A stretch of DNA of 64,000 nt from Sandaracinaceae bacterium (GTDB lineage: Bacteria > Myxococcota_A > Polyangia > Polyangiales > JADJQN01). Location of the stretch: assembly GCA_016712745.1 (NCBI GenBank), contig JADJQN010000001.1:310001-374000 (forward strand), read 5' to 3'. A program made the translations under genes and the position numbers. The number at the start of each line of letters is the position of its first letter. The first letter of the stretch is position 1. The notes beneath the pieces are model-generated. The model saw only the letters and a list, made by a program, of their open reading frames with translations. It was not told the DNA's origin and searched no databases. Shown here in pieces: positions 26,992 to 36,153 of the stretch.

Positions 26992-28655
26992 CGGACCCGC
27001 AGCGCTTGCAGTTCGGGCGGAACGGGCGCTCGATGCATGCGTGAGACGTAGAAGCGCGCGAGGGGCGCATCGTGCAGGCGCACGCGAACTTGCGCGGCGC
27101 GTTCGAGGCGGTCGTCGTCCACCGGATGGGCGTCCATCCACTGCGATAGTGGTAAGTACGCTGCGTCCTGATACCCCGTTTCGAGCATGCGTTCAGCCAA
27201 ATCGTGCAGCGAATCGATGTTGTCGAGCTGCTCCGCGTAGAGCTGAGCGAGCCTCAGTGCTTGCGAGCGCGGTAAGCCGTGTCTTACTTCGTCGCGCATC
27301 GCGAGCGCGCTCATCAATCCGGAGAAGCCGAGTCGCTGGCGCGGCTCAAGCTCGGTCGCCCGCGTGAAAGCATCGAGGGCACCCGCGAAGTCGCCGCGGT
27401 CACGGCGGAAAATGCCGAGGTTGTACCAGGCATGAAATGCGTTCGGTTGCGCGTCCACCGCATAGCGCCACAGCGTACCGTCGTTGCGCCATACCGCCGT
27501 GTACAAGGAAGTGCGGACGCCAAGAGCGACGAGGACTACGCTAGCCGCAGCGAGAACGGGCACACGAGGCCATTCGCTCTTTGTGTTGGTGCGGGGAAAT
27601 GCATTCACGAGCAACGCAACCCCGAAGCCGAGCGCAAGCAAGGGCAGAACGAGATAGCGGTCGAGCCATAGAAAGGGCACGAGCCACAGATTCATCACGG
27701 GCAAGAGCAGTGCGATGAACGACAGCGCGACGAACGAAAACGCCTTGTTCTTTCTTGCCCAGGCGAACGCGAGTGCGGCCATCAGAATAAGTGGGCCCGT
27801 CCAAACGCGCGCGCCGAGCGTTTCTAGATGCCCGGTTCGATAGACCGGCGACACATGCGCGGGCCAGAAGAGCGTTTCGAGCGCGTGCGTCGTGGTTGCG
27901 GCAACGCGAGTGACGAGGGGGCCACTCTCGGCCGCAGCGTCCGCCGCCGGTCCGATGCGAAACATCACGTACGCGCACGCGACGATAACGCCCGCGACCG
28001 GCAACTGCGCAAGCAGAGCGGTTTTCCAGTCAAAGCCGCGCAAGTAAACATCGCCGAAGAGTAAGACCAAGGGAAGTGCCAGCGCGTTCGGGTCGCACAG
28101 CACGGCGAGCAGCACGCACAGCCGACTGCCCCACGCGCTCTTGCTCCGCACATTGGTGGTCTTTGCGTGAAAGAGGAGCGCTAGCGACGCGAAAAGCACG
28201 GCCAGCACTGCGCTGCGTCCGCTGGCCCATGTGACCGCTTCGACTTGAATGGGATGTAGACCGACAACTAGCGTGCCGATCGTTGCGGCAACCAGAGTGA
28301 GTCCCCATGCGCGCAGCGCACGCAAAAAGAAGACAAGCGCTAGGCACCACAGAGCGAGGCTCACGGCGTGCATGGATGGGCCGCGTGCTCCGAACCAGGG
28401 CACGTCGAGCCAGTAGCTTAGAAAATGAAGCGGCCTATATGAGCCGTATAGGGGACCGCCGAAGAAGGACGCAAAGCCCTCCCAGGAAACCTGGTGAACC
28501 GCTTCATTGCGAACGATCCACGGTCCGTCACCCCAACTTCGAATAAGATCACCCGGCACGCCGCGAATGAATGAGACGATGGCCGCGACGACAACGACGC
28601 CGGTCGCCGCGCGCAGGCGCTTCGCTTCCTCGTCCGTCAGCTGTTCGCTGCCCAC
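26976..28655 (-). CDS. Multi-pass membrane protein with TPR tail (TMTC/DUF1736-like), 559 aa
   Basis: About ten hydrophobic helices fill residues 20-400, including the loop W-G-D-G-P-W-I-V-R-N-E and S-Y-R-P-L-H-F-L-S-Y. This resembles the first luminal loop of DUF1736/TMTC-type O-mannosyltransferase-like GT-C proteins. Residues about 400-500 form TPR-like helices (A-W-Y-N-L-G-I-F-R-R-D-R-G-D-F-A-G-A-L). The donor and acceptor are unknown. Its GTG start overlaps the TAG of the upstream lipoprotein gene by one base, and its 3' end overlaps the enoyl-CoA hydratase gene on the other strand. Confidence 0.75.
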   Translation of the reverse strand: MGSEQLTDEEAKRLRAATGVVVVAAIVSFIRGVPGDLIRSWGDGPWIVRNEAVHQVSWEGFASFFGGPLYGSYRPLHFLSYWLDVPWFGARGPSMHAVSLALWCLALVFFLRALRAWGLTLVAATIGTLVVGLHPIQVEAVTWASGRSAVLAVLFASLALLFHAKTTNVRSKSAWGSRLCVLLAVLCDPNALALPLVLLFGDVYLRGFDWKTALLAQLPVAGVIVACAYVMFRIGPAADAAAESGPLVTRVAATTTHALETLFWPAHVSPVYRTGHLETLGARVWTGPLILMAALAFAWARKNKAFSFVALSFIALLLPVMNLWLVPFLWLDRYLVLPLLALGFGVALLVNAFPRTNTKSEWPRVPVLAAASVVLVALGVRTSLYTAVWRNDGTLWRYAVDAQPNAFHAWYNLGIFRRDRGDFAGALDAFTRATELEPRQRLGFSGLMSALAMRDEVRHGLPRSQALRLAQLYAEQLDNIDSLHDLAERMLETGYQDAAYLPLSQWMDAHPVDDDRLERAAQVRVRLHDAPLARFYVSRMHRAPVPPELQALRVRQIPR

Positions 28656-29158
28656 TAGTTCAAACCTTGGCCGCGAGCGTAGGCAATGAAATCTTCGACG
28701 TCGCGCGTGAGCCGACCCTCCGCGTCTCGCATGCCCAGTGCGCCTTCTTGCACATTCTCGATGTGTTCGTCGTAAAGATAAGATTGCGAATCGAGCACCA
28801 AGACCTGCGCGTGCCCGTCGGCGCGCGAGCCGCGCATGATGCGAAGCTGCCCGTCGGGATCCGGGTCAGGAATGATATCGCCCATGTCCGAGCGATCTTG
28901 GGCCGTGACGTACTCGATTCCGAAGTCGCTTCCGTCGACGTGTACATCCACACGCAAGGCTCGCGCCGCATTCACGTCGATGTCCCAGTCACGTGAGTTC
29001 GGAACGCTAAGATGCGTGAGCTCATCGCTGATGATCTGCAAGGCACGCGCTTCGGCGAGCTCACGCGGGGGGGCTATGCTGATGCCAGTTTGAGCTGGGG
29101 CGCTACCGCATGCGTTCAACACCGCGCAGCCCAGTACCACGAGAGCGATGCGAGTCAT
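28655..29158 (-). CDS. Small lipoprotein, 167 aa, unknown function
   Basis: The signal MTRIALVVLGCAVLNAC has a lipobox ending at Cys17. The mature part is acidic and has D-W-D-I-D-V-N, V-D-V-H-V-D-G-S-D and I-P-D-P-D-P-D-G-Q-L-R stretches that suggest beta structure. No known family is recognised. It lies in a four-base overlap chain between the AgmX-domain gene (upstream) and the membrane TPR gene (downstream), so the three likely act together at the envelope. Confidence 0.65.
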   Translation of the reverse strand: MTRIALVVLGCAVLNACGSAPAQTGISIAPPRELAEARALQIISDELTHLSVPNSRDWDIDVNAARALRVDVHVDGSDFGIEYVTAQDRSDMGDIIPDPDPDGQLRIMRGSRADGHAQVLVLDSQSYLYDEHIENVQEGALGMRDAEGRLTRDVEDFIAYARGQGLN

Positions 29159-29724
29159 TCGAGAGTCACCGGATAGTGCGTGACCATAGGCGGCCCGTCG
29201 AAAGAAGGAAAATCCAGACTGTGCACCGTCGTGCGCAAGCAGTCGCCGGCTTCACCGGTCGTGACGGATGAGGGGCCACTGAGATTCACTGCGGCGACGC
29301 GACCGTTTGGTTCGATGCGAACTCCAAACGTCAAGCGGCCGCGCACCGGCTCGTCCCCCTCAACGAGAACCAGACATCGGCGGATGCGGTTCATCGCGCC
29401 GTCGAAGACGTGCTCGATCGCATTTGCGGACAGCTGTGCCTCGCCGCCTTCGGATCCCATCTGCAACTCGCGTGGCCCGTTCCCAGCGAGGTCGTCATCG
29501 TGCGTCGTCGCCGCATAGCGCGTTGCGGGATCTGTCGCGCCGCGCCCTTTGCGCGCACGAGAGCGCTTGTTCGGGACTAGGCCTGCGTCCGCTGGCGCGA
29601 CGTCCGGCTCTGTCACGCCTGCGCTTGCGGCATCGTGCGATCCGAAGATGCCACTCGCATAAAGCGCAAAACCTGCGCCCCAAAGCACAGTCGCGCTTAG
29701 AAATCCGAGGGCAAATCGAGCCAC
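29155..29724 (-). CDS. Membrane-anchored AgmX/PglI C-terminal-domain protein, 189 aa
   Basis: From GTG 29722-29724 the protein begins MARFALGFLSATVLW, a signal anchor. A basic linker (K-R-S-R-A-R-K-G-R) follows, then a domain with H-V-F-D-G-A-M-N-R-I-R-R-C-L-V-L, G-R-L-T-F-G-V-R-I-E-P-N-G-R-V and L-D-F-P-S-F-D-G. This is the AgmX/PglI-type C-terminal module also seen in the PQQ-propeller lipoprotein at 5643-8258. In myxobacteria such modules occur in gliding-motility and TonB-like proteins. The longer frame to 29856 overlaps the divergent flippase gene and is less likely. Confidence 0.7.
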   Translation of the reverse strand: MARFALGFLSATVLWGAGFALYASGIFGSHDAASAGVTEPDVAPADAGLVPNKRSRARKGRGATDPATRYAATTHDDDLAGNGPRELQMGSEGGEAQLSANAIEHVFDGAMNRIRRCLVLVEGDEPVRGRLTFGVRIEPNGRVAAVNLSGPSSVTTGEAGDCLRTTVHSLDFPSFDGPPMVTHYPVTLE

Positions 29725-29797
29725 TCGCGGCTTATAGCATCGGCGCGGGGAAGGGGGCGAGCGCAGACTCTGACTCGGAGTACACTCGCGCCGACCG

Positions 29798-31075
29798 ATG
29801 ACGGCCCAGAGCGCGATCGAAGCAGCTAACCCCACCGCGAAGGGCGCGGCACGCAATTCGGCTTCGGTATTCTTCGCTCAGGTCTTGGGCGGGCTTGTCA
29901 GTTTCGGCACGATGCTGGTGACACTTCAAATCCTGAAGCGGACAGATTACGGAATTATTGCGGCGGCGGTCGCTTTCGTCGAACCCATTCGCACACTAGC
30001 GACGCTCGGCGTTGACGCCGTCGGTGTTCGCCGCGCCGCGATCGACCGGACGCAGATTGGCCGTATCACCGGCTCCCTGTTGTTGTTGCGCCTTACGCTG
30101 GCGTGCATCGCGCTCGCCGTGGCGGCGGTGTTCGCTTTTACGTGGCGGGCTTCGGCGACGGGCGGTGGGTGGCCCACGATGGCGGCTGCGTTGGTGATCC
30201 TACCTGCTGCGCTCACGGGGCCATTTCAAGTGCCGTTTCAAGCCACACAGCAGATGCGGCGCCTCGTCGTGCTCCCGCTGATCGCTGCCGTGGTACAACT
30301 CGCGGCGACGCTAACCGCCGGTTGGCTGCACGCTCCCATCGCGCTCTTTGCCTGCATCCCGGCGATGGGCGAAGTGGCGAACGCCATCGTCACGCGCACG
30401 CTTGCTCGTCGCATTCTCGCGGAGCCGCTGGTTGGCGATTGGAAGCTTGCCCGAGAGCTCTTTCGGCAGGGACTGTCGTTCGCCTACGTGACGCTAGTCG
30501 TCGTTATCTACACACGTGGTGGCTACTACATCCTCGAGAGCCAACAAGGCACAGGCGCAGTCGCCGATCTCGCCGCCGCAAGCGGTCTGGTCTCCCCCAT
30601 CCTTGTGCTGGGCTCGGCACTCTTCGTCTCGTTCACGACTTATTGCTCGTACCTCGTTAGCGCGGGAAAGTTCGCAGAGTTCAGCGCGTACTTCGCGTCC
30701 TTTGTCCGGCGCGTCCTGCTTATCCTCATTCCTGTCGCGTTTGTCGCGATGCTCGTCGTGCCGCTCGTGATCGATGCTTGGAAGCCTCAGTATCACGGAG
30801 CCGCGCGTGCCTTTCGCTACCTCGCGTTTGGCGCCGTCTGGATGCTGCTCTGCCAGGTTTCGTCCGCCTGCCTGATCGCGCTGGACCGGCCTCGCGTGAT
30901 CGCCATCATGGCGACGGTCAACATCGCGGTCTTCTTCGCGATTGCGATCCCGCTTGCGCCCTCGCTTCAAGCGGAAGGCATCGCGATTGCGACCTTCGCC
31001 ATGGAGCTCGTGAACGCAATCGGTCAGGTCAGCATCGTTTTTGCGCTTCTGCGCCGATTGCAGAAGAGCCCGTAG
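29798..31075 (+). CDS. Oligosaccharide flippase (Wzx/MOP family), 425 aa
   Basis: The protein has about 12 transmembrane helices and a start typical of Wzx: A-R-N-S-A-S-V-F-F-A-Q-V-L-G-G-L-V-S-F-G-T-M. It then has L-K-R-T-D-Y-G-I and an R-Q-G-L-S-F-A-Y segment at the start of the second half. MOP-family flippases move lipid-linked sugar repeat units across the inner membrane for O-antigen, capsule or exopolysaccharide. No polymerase or glycosyltransferase cluster is beside it. Length is standard. The gene is divergent from the AgmX-domain operon, with a spacer of 73 bp. Confidence 0.85.
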   Translation: MTAQSAIEAANPTAKGAARNSASVFFAQVLGGLVSFGTMLVTLQILKRTDYGIIAAAVAFVEPIRTLATLGVDAVGVRRAAIDRTQIGRITGSLLLLRLTLACIALAVAAVFAFTWRASATGGGWPTMAAALVILPAALTGPFQVPFQATQQMRRLVVLPLIAAVVQLAATLTAGWLHAPIALFACIPAMGEVANAIVTRTLARRILAEPLVGDWKLARELFRQGLSFAYVTLVVVIYTRGGYYILESQQGTGAVADLAAASGLVSPILVLGSALFVSFTTYCSYLVSAGKFAEFSAYFASFVRRVLLILIPVAFVAMLVVPLVIDAWKPQYHGAARAFRYLAFGAVWMLLCQVSSACLIALDRPRVIAIMATVNIAVFFAIAIPLAPSLQAEGIAIATFAMELVNAIGQVSIVFALLRRLQKSP

Positions 31076-31131
31076 GCTTAAGCCTGCTTGGCCGGTCAGC
31101 AATGGGCCATCCTCTTCGGCACCTTGACCCA

Positions 31132-31165
31132 CACGGAGGTGTCCTTTAACGTCCGGGCCTCCGTG
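31132..31165 (+). promoter_or_regulatory. Inverted repeat covering the GTG start of the next gene
   Basis: CACGGAGG (31132-31139) and CCTCCGTG (31158-31165) are perfect 8-bp complements separated by 18 bp. In the mRNA the hairpin would pair away both the GGAGG and the GTG start at 31163, so it could control translation. Alternatively it is a protein-binding palindrome. Confidence 0.4.
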
Positions 31166-31858
31166 ACTTACACATCTCTTCGCTACCTGCTCTCCGCGCC
31201 TATCCTCGCGGTTTTCATGGGGCTTGTCTCTACCGCCAGCGCTCAGGCGCCCGGCGGCGATGCCGAGCGCCCGCCCACTGACGACGAACGTCCCGGAGGC
31301 TCGCGCGAGGCCTCGCACGACGCGCTTCTCGACGAACCCGAGTCGCCGCCTCTGCCGACGATGCCCGCACGCATCTTGGCGACCGTCGGTGGCGGCTTCT
31401 CCTACCGTTTCGTCCTCGACCCGAACTTCGCCCAGGGCCGTTTCGCACCGGGCTTCGTCGATCTCACAGGCGCGTATGTTTTCGCAGGCGCAGGTACCTG
31501 GCGACACGCGGTCGCACTCACCTTGTCGACGAACGTAAGCGGCGACGGCAACCCCAACATCGGCGTGAACCCGTTGGAGCAGTACACTCTTGTTCCTTCG
31601 TACATGGCGTACCTGCGCTTCAATGATGATTGGATTGTCACTGTCCGCGCCGGACTTTCTCTGACCACCGCCTTCAACGTGCAGGCCGACAAGTCGATCG
31701 GCTTCGCGCTTGCAGCTCAGCTTCAGTACATGTTCACGGCCGGGGCGGGCGTCTTCGTTCAAGCGGGAACCGATTTGTTCTTCGGCACAGCATGGAGCAC
31801 GCACCCGATGGCAAGCTTTGGCGCAGGTGTTGTTGTGGACTACGAGGTGCTGCCATGA
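31163..31858 (+). CDS. Secreted beta-barrel-like protein, 231 aa
   Basis: GTG 31163 gives a signal peptide ending V-S-T-A-S-A-Q, followed by an acidic Pro-rich linker (D-D-E-R-P-G-G). Alternating beta strands follow with turns of the kind found in small outer-membrane barrels (G-G-G-F-S-Y-R-F, V-D-L-T-G-A-Y-V-F-A-G-A-G). The final residue after Leu is Pro, not the aromatic residue typical of outer-membrane barrels. It begins a four-gene operon in which stops and starts overlap or nearly touch. A longer frame begins at TTG 31088. Function unknown. Confidence 0.6.
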   Translation: MTYTSLRYLLSAPILAVFMGLVSTASAQAPGGDAERPPTDDERPGGSREASHDALLDEPESPPLPTMPARILATVGGGFSYRFVLDPNFAQGRFAPGFVDLTGAYVFAGAGTWRHAVALTLSTNVSGDGNPNIGVNPLEQYTLVPSYMAYLRFNDDWIVTVRAGLSLTTAFNVQADKSIGFALAAQLQYMFTAGAGVFVQAGTDLFFGTAWSTHPMASFGAGVVVDYEVLP

Positions 31859-32313
31859 AGCTACGTACGATGGCAAATCTATCGGTCGCAGGCTTACTCG
31901 CGGCCTTCATCGTCGGGCCCACGCCAGGGTCGGTAGGCTCGTGCAGCACTGAGGTCACGTACGCGAAAGCGCCGCAGTTCTGCGCTGATAAGTACTATTG
32001 GACCTACCAGCGCGCCTACGCACGCGGCGAAGCCACCCTCGAGGAGACGCAGGCGAACGTCGCCCGCATTCCCGCAGACTGCAACGCAATCGTGTTCAGC
32101 GACTGCACCCCGACGCAGCTTGTGGCTGACGCATGCATCAACGCACTCAAGGACGGCGGACGTCTCGGACAGACCACAGATTCGATTCAGGAGTGCATGG
32201 ACGCAGCCCTCTGTCCCGACTCGCAGTTCATGGAGCAGCCGGACGCAGGATCGCCTGCGGTCGATTCAGGTACCCCGACCGATGGCGGTCGCAGTGACGG
32301 AGGTGCGTCATGA
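31855..32313 (+). CDS. Small exported Cys-containing protein, 152 aa
   Basis: The ATG at 31855 overlaps the previous TGA (ATGA). The first 25 residues form a signal (L-S-V-A-G-L-L-A-A-F-I-V-G). The mature part has eight Cys residues (for example S-C-S-T, Q-F-C-A-D, S-D-C-T-P, E-C-M-D-A-A-L-C) arranged in helical segments, so it is probably stabilised by disulfides in the periplasm or outside. The tail is a Ser/Asp/Gly-rich linker (D-A-G-S-P-A-V-D-S-G). No family is recognised. It overlaps the next gene by four bases. Confidence 0.65.
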   Translation: MKLRTMANLSVAGLLAAFIVGPTPGSVGSCSTEVTYAKAPQFCADKYYWTYQRAYARGEATLEETQANVARIPADCNAIVFSDCTPTQLVADACINALKDGGRLGQTTDSIQECMDAALCPDSQFMEQPDAGSPAVDSGTPTDGGRSDGGAS

Positions 32314-33677
32314 ACCGCCGCCGCATTCTACCGCTCGCGTTCTTCTGTGCAGCAGCGCTTGTCGCTGGCTGCACCATCTTCGCGTCGAAGAGCGAGTACG
32401 CCGACTACCGGGCCGTGCGCACTGCGGGCAGCGAACGTGATCGCGTTCTTGCGATGCACACCTACGTCGCCAACAATCCGCACGGGCAATGGTTTGCGGG
32501 CATTCAAGCGGAACGTATGGAGATGGAGCAGGCCGTCTACGATGCGAGCAAGACCACGCGCGCAGGCCTTGAGTTCTACCTCGAAGCATATCCGGACGGC
32601 ACCTTCGTCGAGCAGGCGCGTCCGCGTCTCGCTGCGTTCCAAACCGTTCAAGGTCGTCGCGATGTAGAAGCTGGCCACGCGCGCGAAGTGCAGGCCACCC
32701 GTCGCCAATCGCAAGAAGAGCAGCGCCGCACCTGGGTCACGCGCGCCGTGACCTATTGGGGCCGCACTCTCTTCAGCATCACAAACTGGGGCCAGCCCAT
32801 CGCTCAGGTTGCAGGTTTGAACCCGGCGTTCTCGCGCGCCTTCGGTGAAAACCCGGCTCCGCGCTGCACCGAGAACGAGTGTGTGAAGTACTACCAGAAC
32901 GTGTACGCAATCCCGGTTCCGGGCGCGACACGTATCGACCGCACCATTCAAATCGTGCTGCGATTGAAGATGGAATCCATGCGTGTCGTGCGCGCTGAAG
33001 TTTTGCTTCCGAGCAAAGGCTTCTCGCGCTGGTACGAGATGGAAAACCGCACCATCGTCACCGATGAAGATCCCACGCAGCGCGAACAGGCTGTAAATTG
33101 GGCTCTCGAGCGTCTCGATCCGATGATTCGAGAAGGCTTCACGGGCAGCCAACCGCTCGAAGGCTTCACGCTCGAGGCGATCAGCGCCTTGCCGTTCGCA
33201 TTCGATGGAACGCGTACCGGCACCTCGACTCCCGGCTCCGGCGGCGCTGACGATGGCGAAGCTGGCGCGGAAGAAGAAAGTCCCACTCCTGCGCCAACGC
33301 CGACTCCCGCGCCGCAGGCGACCACCCCCGCAACCGCCGCGGATGCGGGCACGACTGGCCCGAGCGTTGAAGACCTCCTCGGTCAGGCCGCTGGCGTAGA
33401 CAACACGCAGCCGGCACCGACTCCAGAGGCTGTCCCAACCCCGGAAGTAACAGCGACGCCGGAAGGCCCGATTGCTCCTCGCGTAGTGCGCGCGTTCTCA
33501 ACCGCGGCCTTGCGCACACTGGTCTTTGTTGCAGCCGACGAAGACTACGGCACCGCCTACGACGGCGTCGTCATCGAGCTCAACCGCGCAGCACCGGCGG
33601 CGTCAGCCACCACGCCTGCACGGGGCGGTCGCGGCGGCGCAGCGCGCCCGGCACCGCGTCCGCGGCCGGCGCACTAG
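32310..33677 (+). CDS. Lipoprotein of 455 aa with Pro/Thr-rich linker, unknown function
   Basis: The signal MNRRRILPLAFFCAAALVAGC has Cys21 as lipid site. Residues 30-120 are TPR-like helices (Y-V-A-N-N-P-H-G-Q-W-F-A-G-I-Q-A-E and G-L-E-F-Y-L-E-A-Y-P-D-G-T-F). A beta-rich domain with I-Q-I-V-L-R-L-K-M-E-S-M-R-V-V follows, then a Pro/Thr/Ala linker and a final basic Gly-Arg tail. The Y-P-D-G-T-F and A-R-x-x-L motif is common in outer-membrane TPR lipoproteins. It is the third gene of the 31.2-35.1 kb secreted-protein operon. Function unknown. Confidence 0.65.
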   Translation: MNRRRILPLAFFCAAALVAGCTIFASKSEYADYRAVRTAGSERDRVLAMHTYVANNPHGQWFAGIQAERMEMEQAVYDASKTTRAGLEFYLEAYPDGTFVEQARPRLAAFQTVQGRRDVEAGHAREVQATRRQSQEEQRRTWVTRAVTYWGRTLFSITNWGQPIAQVAGLNPAFSRAFGENPAPRCTENECVKYYQNVYAIPVPGATRIDRTIQIVLRLKMESMRVVRAEVLLPSKGFSRWYEMENRTIVTDEDPTQREQAVNWALERLDPMIREGFTGSQPLEGFTLEAISALPFAFDGTRTGTSTPGSGGADDGEAGAEEESPTPAPTPTPAPQATTPATAADAGTTGPSVEDLLGQAAGVDNTQPAPTPEAVPTPEVTATPEGPIAPRVVRAFSTAALRTLVFVAADEDYGTAYDGVVIELNRAAPAASATTPARGGRGGAARPAPRPRPAH

Positions 33678-33686
33678 TTCACAGAC

Positions 33687-35138
33687 GTGCGCACACCCCT
33701 CGTTGTCATTGCGCTCGGGCTGGCCGCTGCGGCGTGCTCGGGCGACCCACCGGTCACACCGCCGACGGATGCCGGCGCCCCTGTGGACGCATACCGTCCC
33801 GTCGCAGCGAGCGTCGAGCAGGTGCAGGCCTACGAGGGACAGCAGCACTTCGTGACAAGCCTCTACGCGTCGGGGCTTGATCTGACCGATGCGACCGTCA
33901 TCGCTGAGAACCCCGACGGACCGCTCGAAGTACTGAACGTCCTCTGCAACGCGGTTCGATGCGGCGTCGAGCTTCGCATTCGAGATGCTTACATTAACAC
34001 GGGAATTCCAGTTCCCGCGGCCTTCGAGTCGCACAATAACTTTCTGCGGCTCACAAGCCGAGACGGTGTCGTTCGCCAGGCCCTCGTCACGGTTTGGCCC
34101 GTGGATGCACTCGAGAGCACGGCCATGGTTTCAGTCGGCGTGCACGACACGCTGATCGCGGCGTCAGCGACCGCGGATCAAGAGACTCTCGTGCATGCTG
34201 CCCCCATCGGCGGCCCGGTCCGTTGGTTCGTAAACGGCGGCGTCACCTTTGCCGGCACCTTCGACGTTTCAGTAAGCGGTTCGACGCCACTGGTCGGCGG
34301 CTTTGCGGGCGGAGCTGCGGGCGTGCGCGGCGATGGTACTGGAGGCGGGCAGGGCGCCCTGGGTGGAGCCGGGGGAGGCGGCGGGGGCGCGCTCGAGGTC
34401 GGGCAAAGCGGCACCGGCGCTGACGGCTCCGGCGTGGGTGGCACGGGCGGCCCGGTTTCAGGCGACACCTTTGGAAGCTGCGAGCTCGACGGCACGGATA
34501 CGACGTGCGGCGGAAGCGGTGGGGGCGGTTCGCTCGGCGCGGGCGGCGCAGGCGGCGGCACCTTGGTTTTTATGGCGCTCGAGCCGATGGACTTTTCCAA
34601 TGCGCGTTTGGTAGCGCATGGCGGCGACGGCACGAACGGCGGCGGGGGTGGAGCAGGGGGCAACATCGTAATCGTCGCTCCGTCGTGGACACCGCCGGCA
34701 TCCATCGACGTCGCAGGCGGCGCGGGTGGATCTACCGCGGGCGGTGCGCACGGAGGCACCGGCAGCCTTGGCCACATCCGCATCGATATCCCGGGCGTCC
34801 GCTACGAAGGCGCGTTCCACGGCCCCGCGGTGAGTCTTGCTGGGGTCGATTTCGTCACGCGCGCTGAGAGTGTGCGCCTGACAGGCACGGCAGAACCGAA
34901 CACGATGATCCGCTTCTCGCCATACATGAATATGACTGACGAAGTGCGCGTCACCAGTGATTCGACGGGGGCATTTGTCGCCGACGTTCCGCTCGCGCGC
35001 GGGCTCAATCGCATCCGCGTCACGGCCAACACCAGCGTGGGCAATATCCGAAGCTTCACGGGCAACGCCTTCGAATTCGGCGAGCAGCAACCGATCGGCG
35101 CATTCATCGACATTGCGTCGATTCCCGCGAGCGAATAG
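33687..35138 (+). CDS. Glycine-rich surface lipoprotein, 483 aa
   Basis: The lipoprotein signal is MRTPLVVIALGLAAAAC, followed by a T-D-A-G-A-P-V-D-A linker. The region about 200-370 is very glycine-rich (G-G-A-G-G-G-G-G-G-A runs), like adhesin or PE-PGRS-type linkers, and sits between a beta-rich N-domain and a C-terminal Ig-like domain (V-R-L-T-G-T-A-E-P-N-T-M-I-R-F). It is probably exposed on the cell surface. The start is GTG 33687, 9 bp after the preceding stop. Expected role is surface structure or adhesion, inferred only from composition. Confidence 0.65.
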   Translation: MRTPLVVIALGLAAAACSGDPPVTPPTDAGAPVDAYRPVAASVEQVQAYEGQQHFVTSLYASGLDLTDATVIAENPDGPLEVLNVLCNAVRCGVELRIRDAYINTGIPVPAAFESHNNFLRLTSRDGVVRQALVTVWPVDALESTAMVSVGVHDTLIAASATADQETLVHAAPIGGPVRWFVNGGVTFAGTFDVSVSGSTPLVGGFAGGAAGVRGDGTGGGQGALGGAGGGGGGALEVGQSGTGADGSGVGGTGGPVSGDTFGSCELDGTDTTCGGSGGGGSLGAGGAGGGTLVFMALEPMDFSNARLVAHGGDGTNGGGGGAGGNIVIVAPSWTPPASIDVAGGAGGSTAGGAHGGTGSLGHIRIDIPGVRYEGAFHGPAVSLAGVDFVTRAESVRLTGTAEPNTMIRFSPYMNMTDEVRVTSDSTGAFVADVPLARGLNRIRVTANTSVGNIRSFTGNAFEFGEQQPIGAFIDIASIPASE

Positions 35139-35181
35139 GCGGCGTTGCTATTCGCACGGCGGCAGTGACGGAGGACCGCGG

Positions 35182-36153
35182 TTAGAACGTGCCGGCGCAG
35201 AAGGCGCCTAAGCCGTTCAAACTCGGGCCGCAGCCGAGCGCGCTCGAGGTCACACTCGCGGTACGGTTTCCGGCGAAGACAAGAGCGAGAATACCGCCAG
35301 CAACCAGCGCGCCGCCGACGGCGTAGCTCACGATGGCGACAGTTCGGTCCGTATTGGCCGCGTCGATGTGTTCTTCGGCCGTACCCATGCACATCGCTGG
35401 TGTGAGGCGGCAGTCGTTGGCAAGACCTGCTTCGTGTTCGCGCATGATATGAAAGACGATGCCGGTGATGATTGCGGCGCTACCGACGCCAATGCTGGTC
35501 CAGCCGATTGCGGGCCATGGCCTTCCGGCGCGGGCCGGAGGATCGATTGCTGTCCTCGGCTCCGCCGGGGGCTGCGGCTGTGTGGGCGTTCGGGGCCTCG
35601 TTGAAGGCTCTTCCTCGGGGCGGATAACAACCTCGGACGTCTCGCCAACTTGCAGCATAACGCGTTGAGTATAGAGAACTGTATCGTCACGCCGGATTTC
35701 AACGTCGACCGTGCCCGGGTCGACCGCGACAGGATCGGCGATCGGAATCGCGCCCAGGTCTCGTGTGCCGATGACCACGTGAACGCCTTCACGTTCGCCG
35801 GATACATGCAGAAACGCAACGTGTGCGCGCACATCGATCATGGCGGCTTCCAGCGCCGACCATCGCGAGCGTATCCAAGGGTCGTCGGTCGCGGCCATCG
35901 CTTGACGGAGGTGGACGTAGGCCTCGACCCAATGCCCAAGCGCGCCATGCGTAAGACCAATTTGCGCAATCGTGCGCGGCGTCGATTCGATCGCGTTGGC
36001 GTGGAGGAATGCGTCGAGAGCATCTTGCTCGCGACCGCGCTCACGCAACGAGGCGCCGCGATTGAGTAGCGCGCGCGCGCGCGGATCATCGGCAAGGGCC
36101 GGCAGAGCGACGAAGAAAGTGGCGAGCGCTACGACGAGTGCGAGCGATTTCAT
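35182..36153 (-). CDS. Secreted TPR/PEGA-like protein with two C-terminal membrane helices, 323 aa
   Basis: A signal peptide ends A-L-P-A-L-A, then TPR-like helices (R-G-A-S-L-R-E-R-G-R-E-Q-D-A-L-D-A-F) and a PEGA-like strand set (V-A-V-D-P-G-T-V-D-V-E-I). A Pro-rich linker and two hydrophobic helices (I-G-V-G-S-A-A-I-I-T-G-I-V-F and V-S-Y-A-V-G-G-A-L-V-A-G-G-I-L) follow. The TGA of the kinase gene overlaps its ATG, so the two are translated together. It is probably the surface partner or sensory arm of that kinase; this link is inferred from the coupling. Confidence 0.7.
   Translation of the reverse strand: MKSLALVVALATFFVALPALADDPRARALLNRGASLRERGREQDALDAFLHANAIESTPRTIAQIGLTHGALGHWVEAYVHLRQAMAATDDPWIRSRWSALEAAMIDVRAHVAFLHVSGEREGVHVVIGTRDLGAIPIADPVAVDPGTVDVEIRRDDTVLYTQRVMLQVGETSEVVIRPEEEPSTRPRTPTQPQPPAEPRTAIDPPARAGRPWPAIGWTSIGVGSAAIITGIVFHIMREHEAGLANDCRLTPAMCMGTAEEHIDAANTDRTVAIVSYAVGGALVAGGILALVFAGNRTASVTSSALGCGPSLNGLGAFCAGTF

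Noticed and set aside
30494..31876. 460-codon minus-strand ORF opposite the flippase
   Set aside because: It lies antisense to two well supported genes and has low-complexity Arg/Glu/Asp-rich translation typical of shadows in high-GC DNA.
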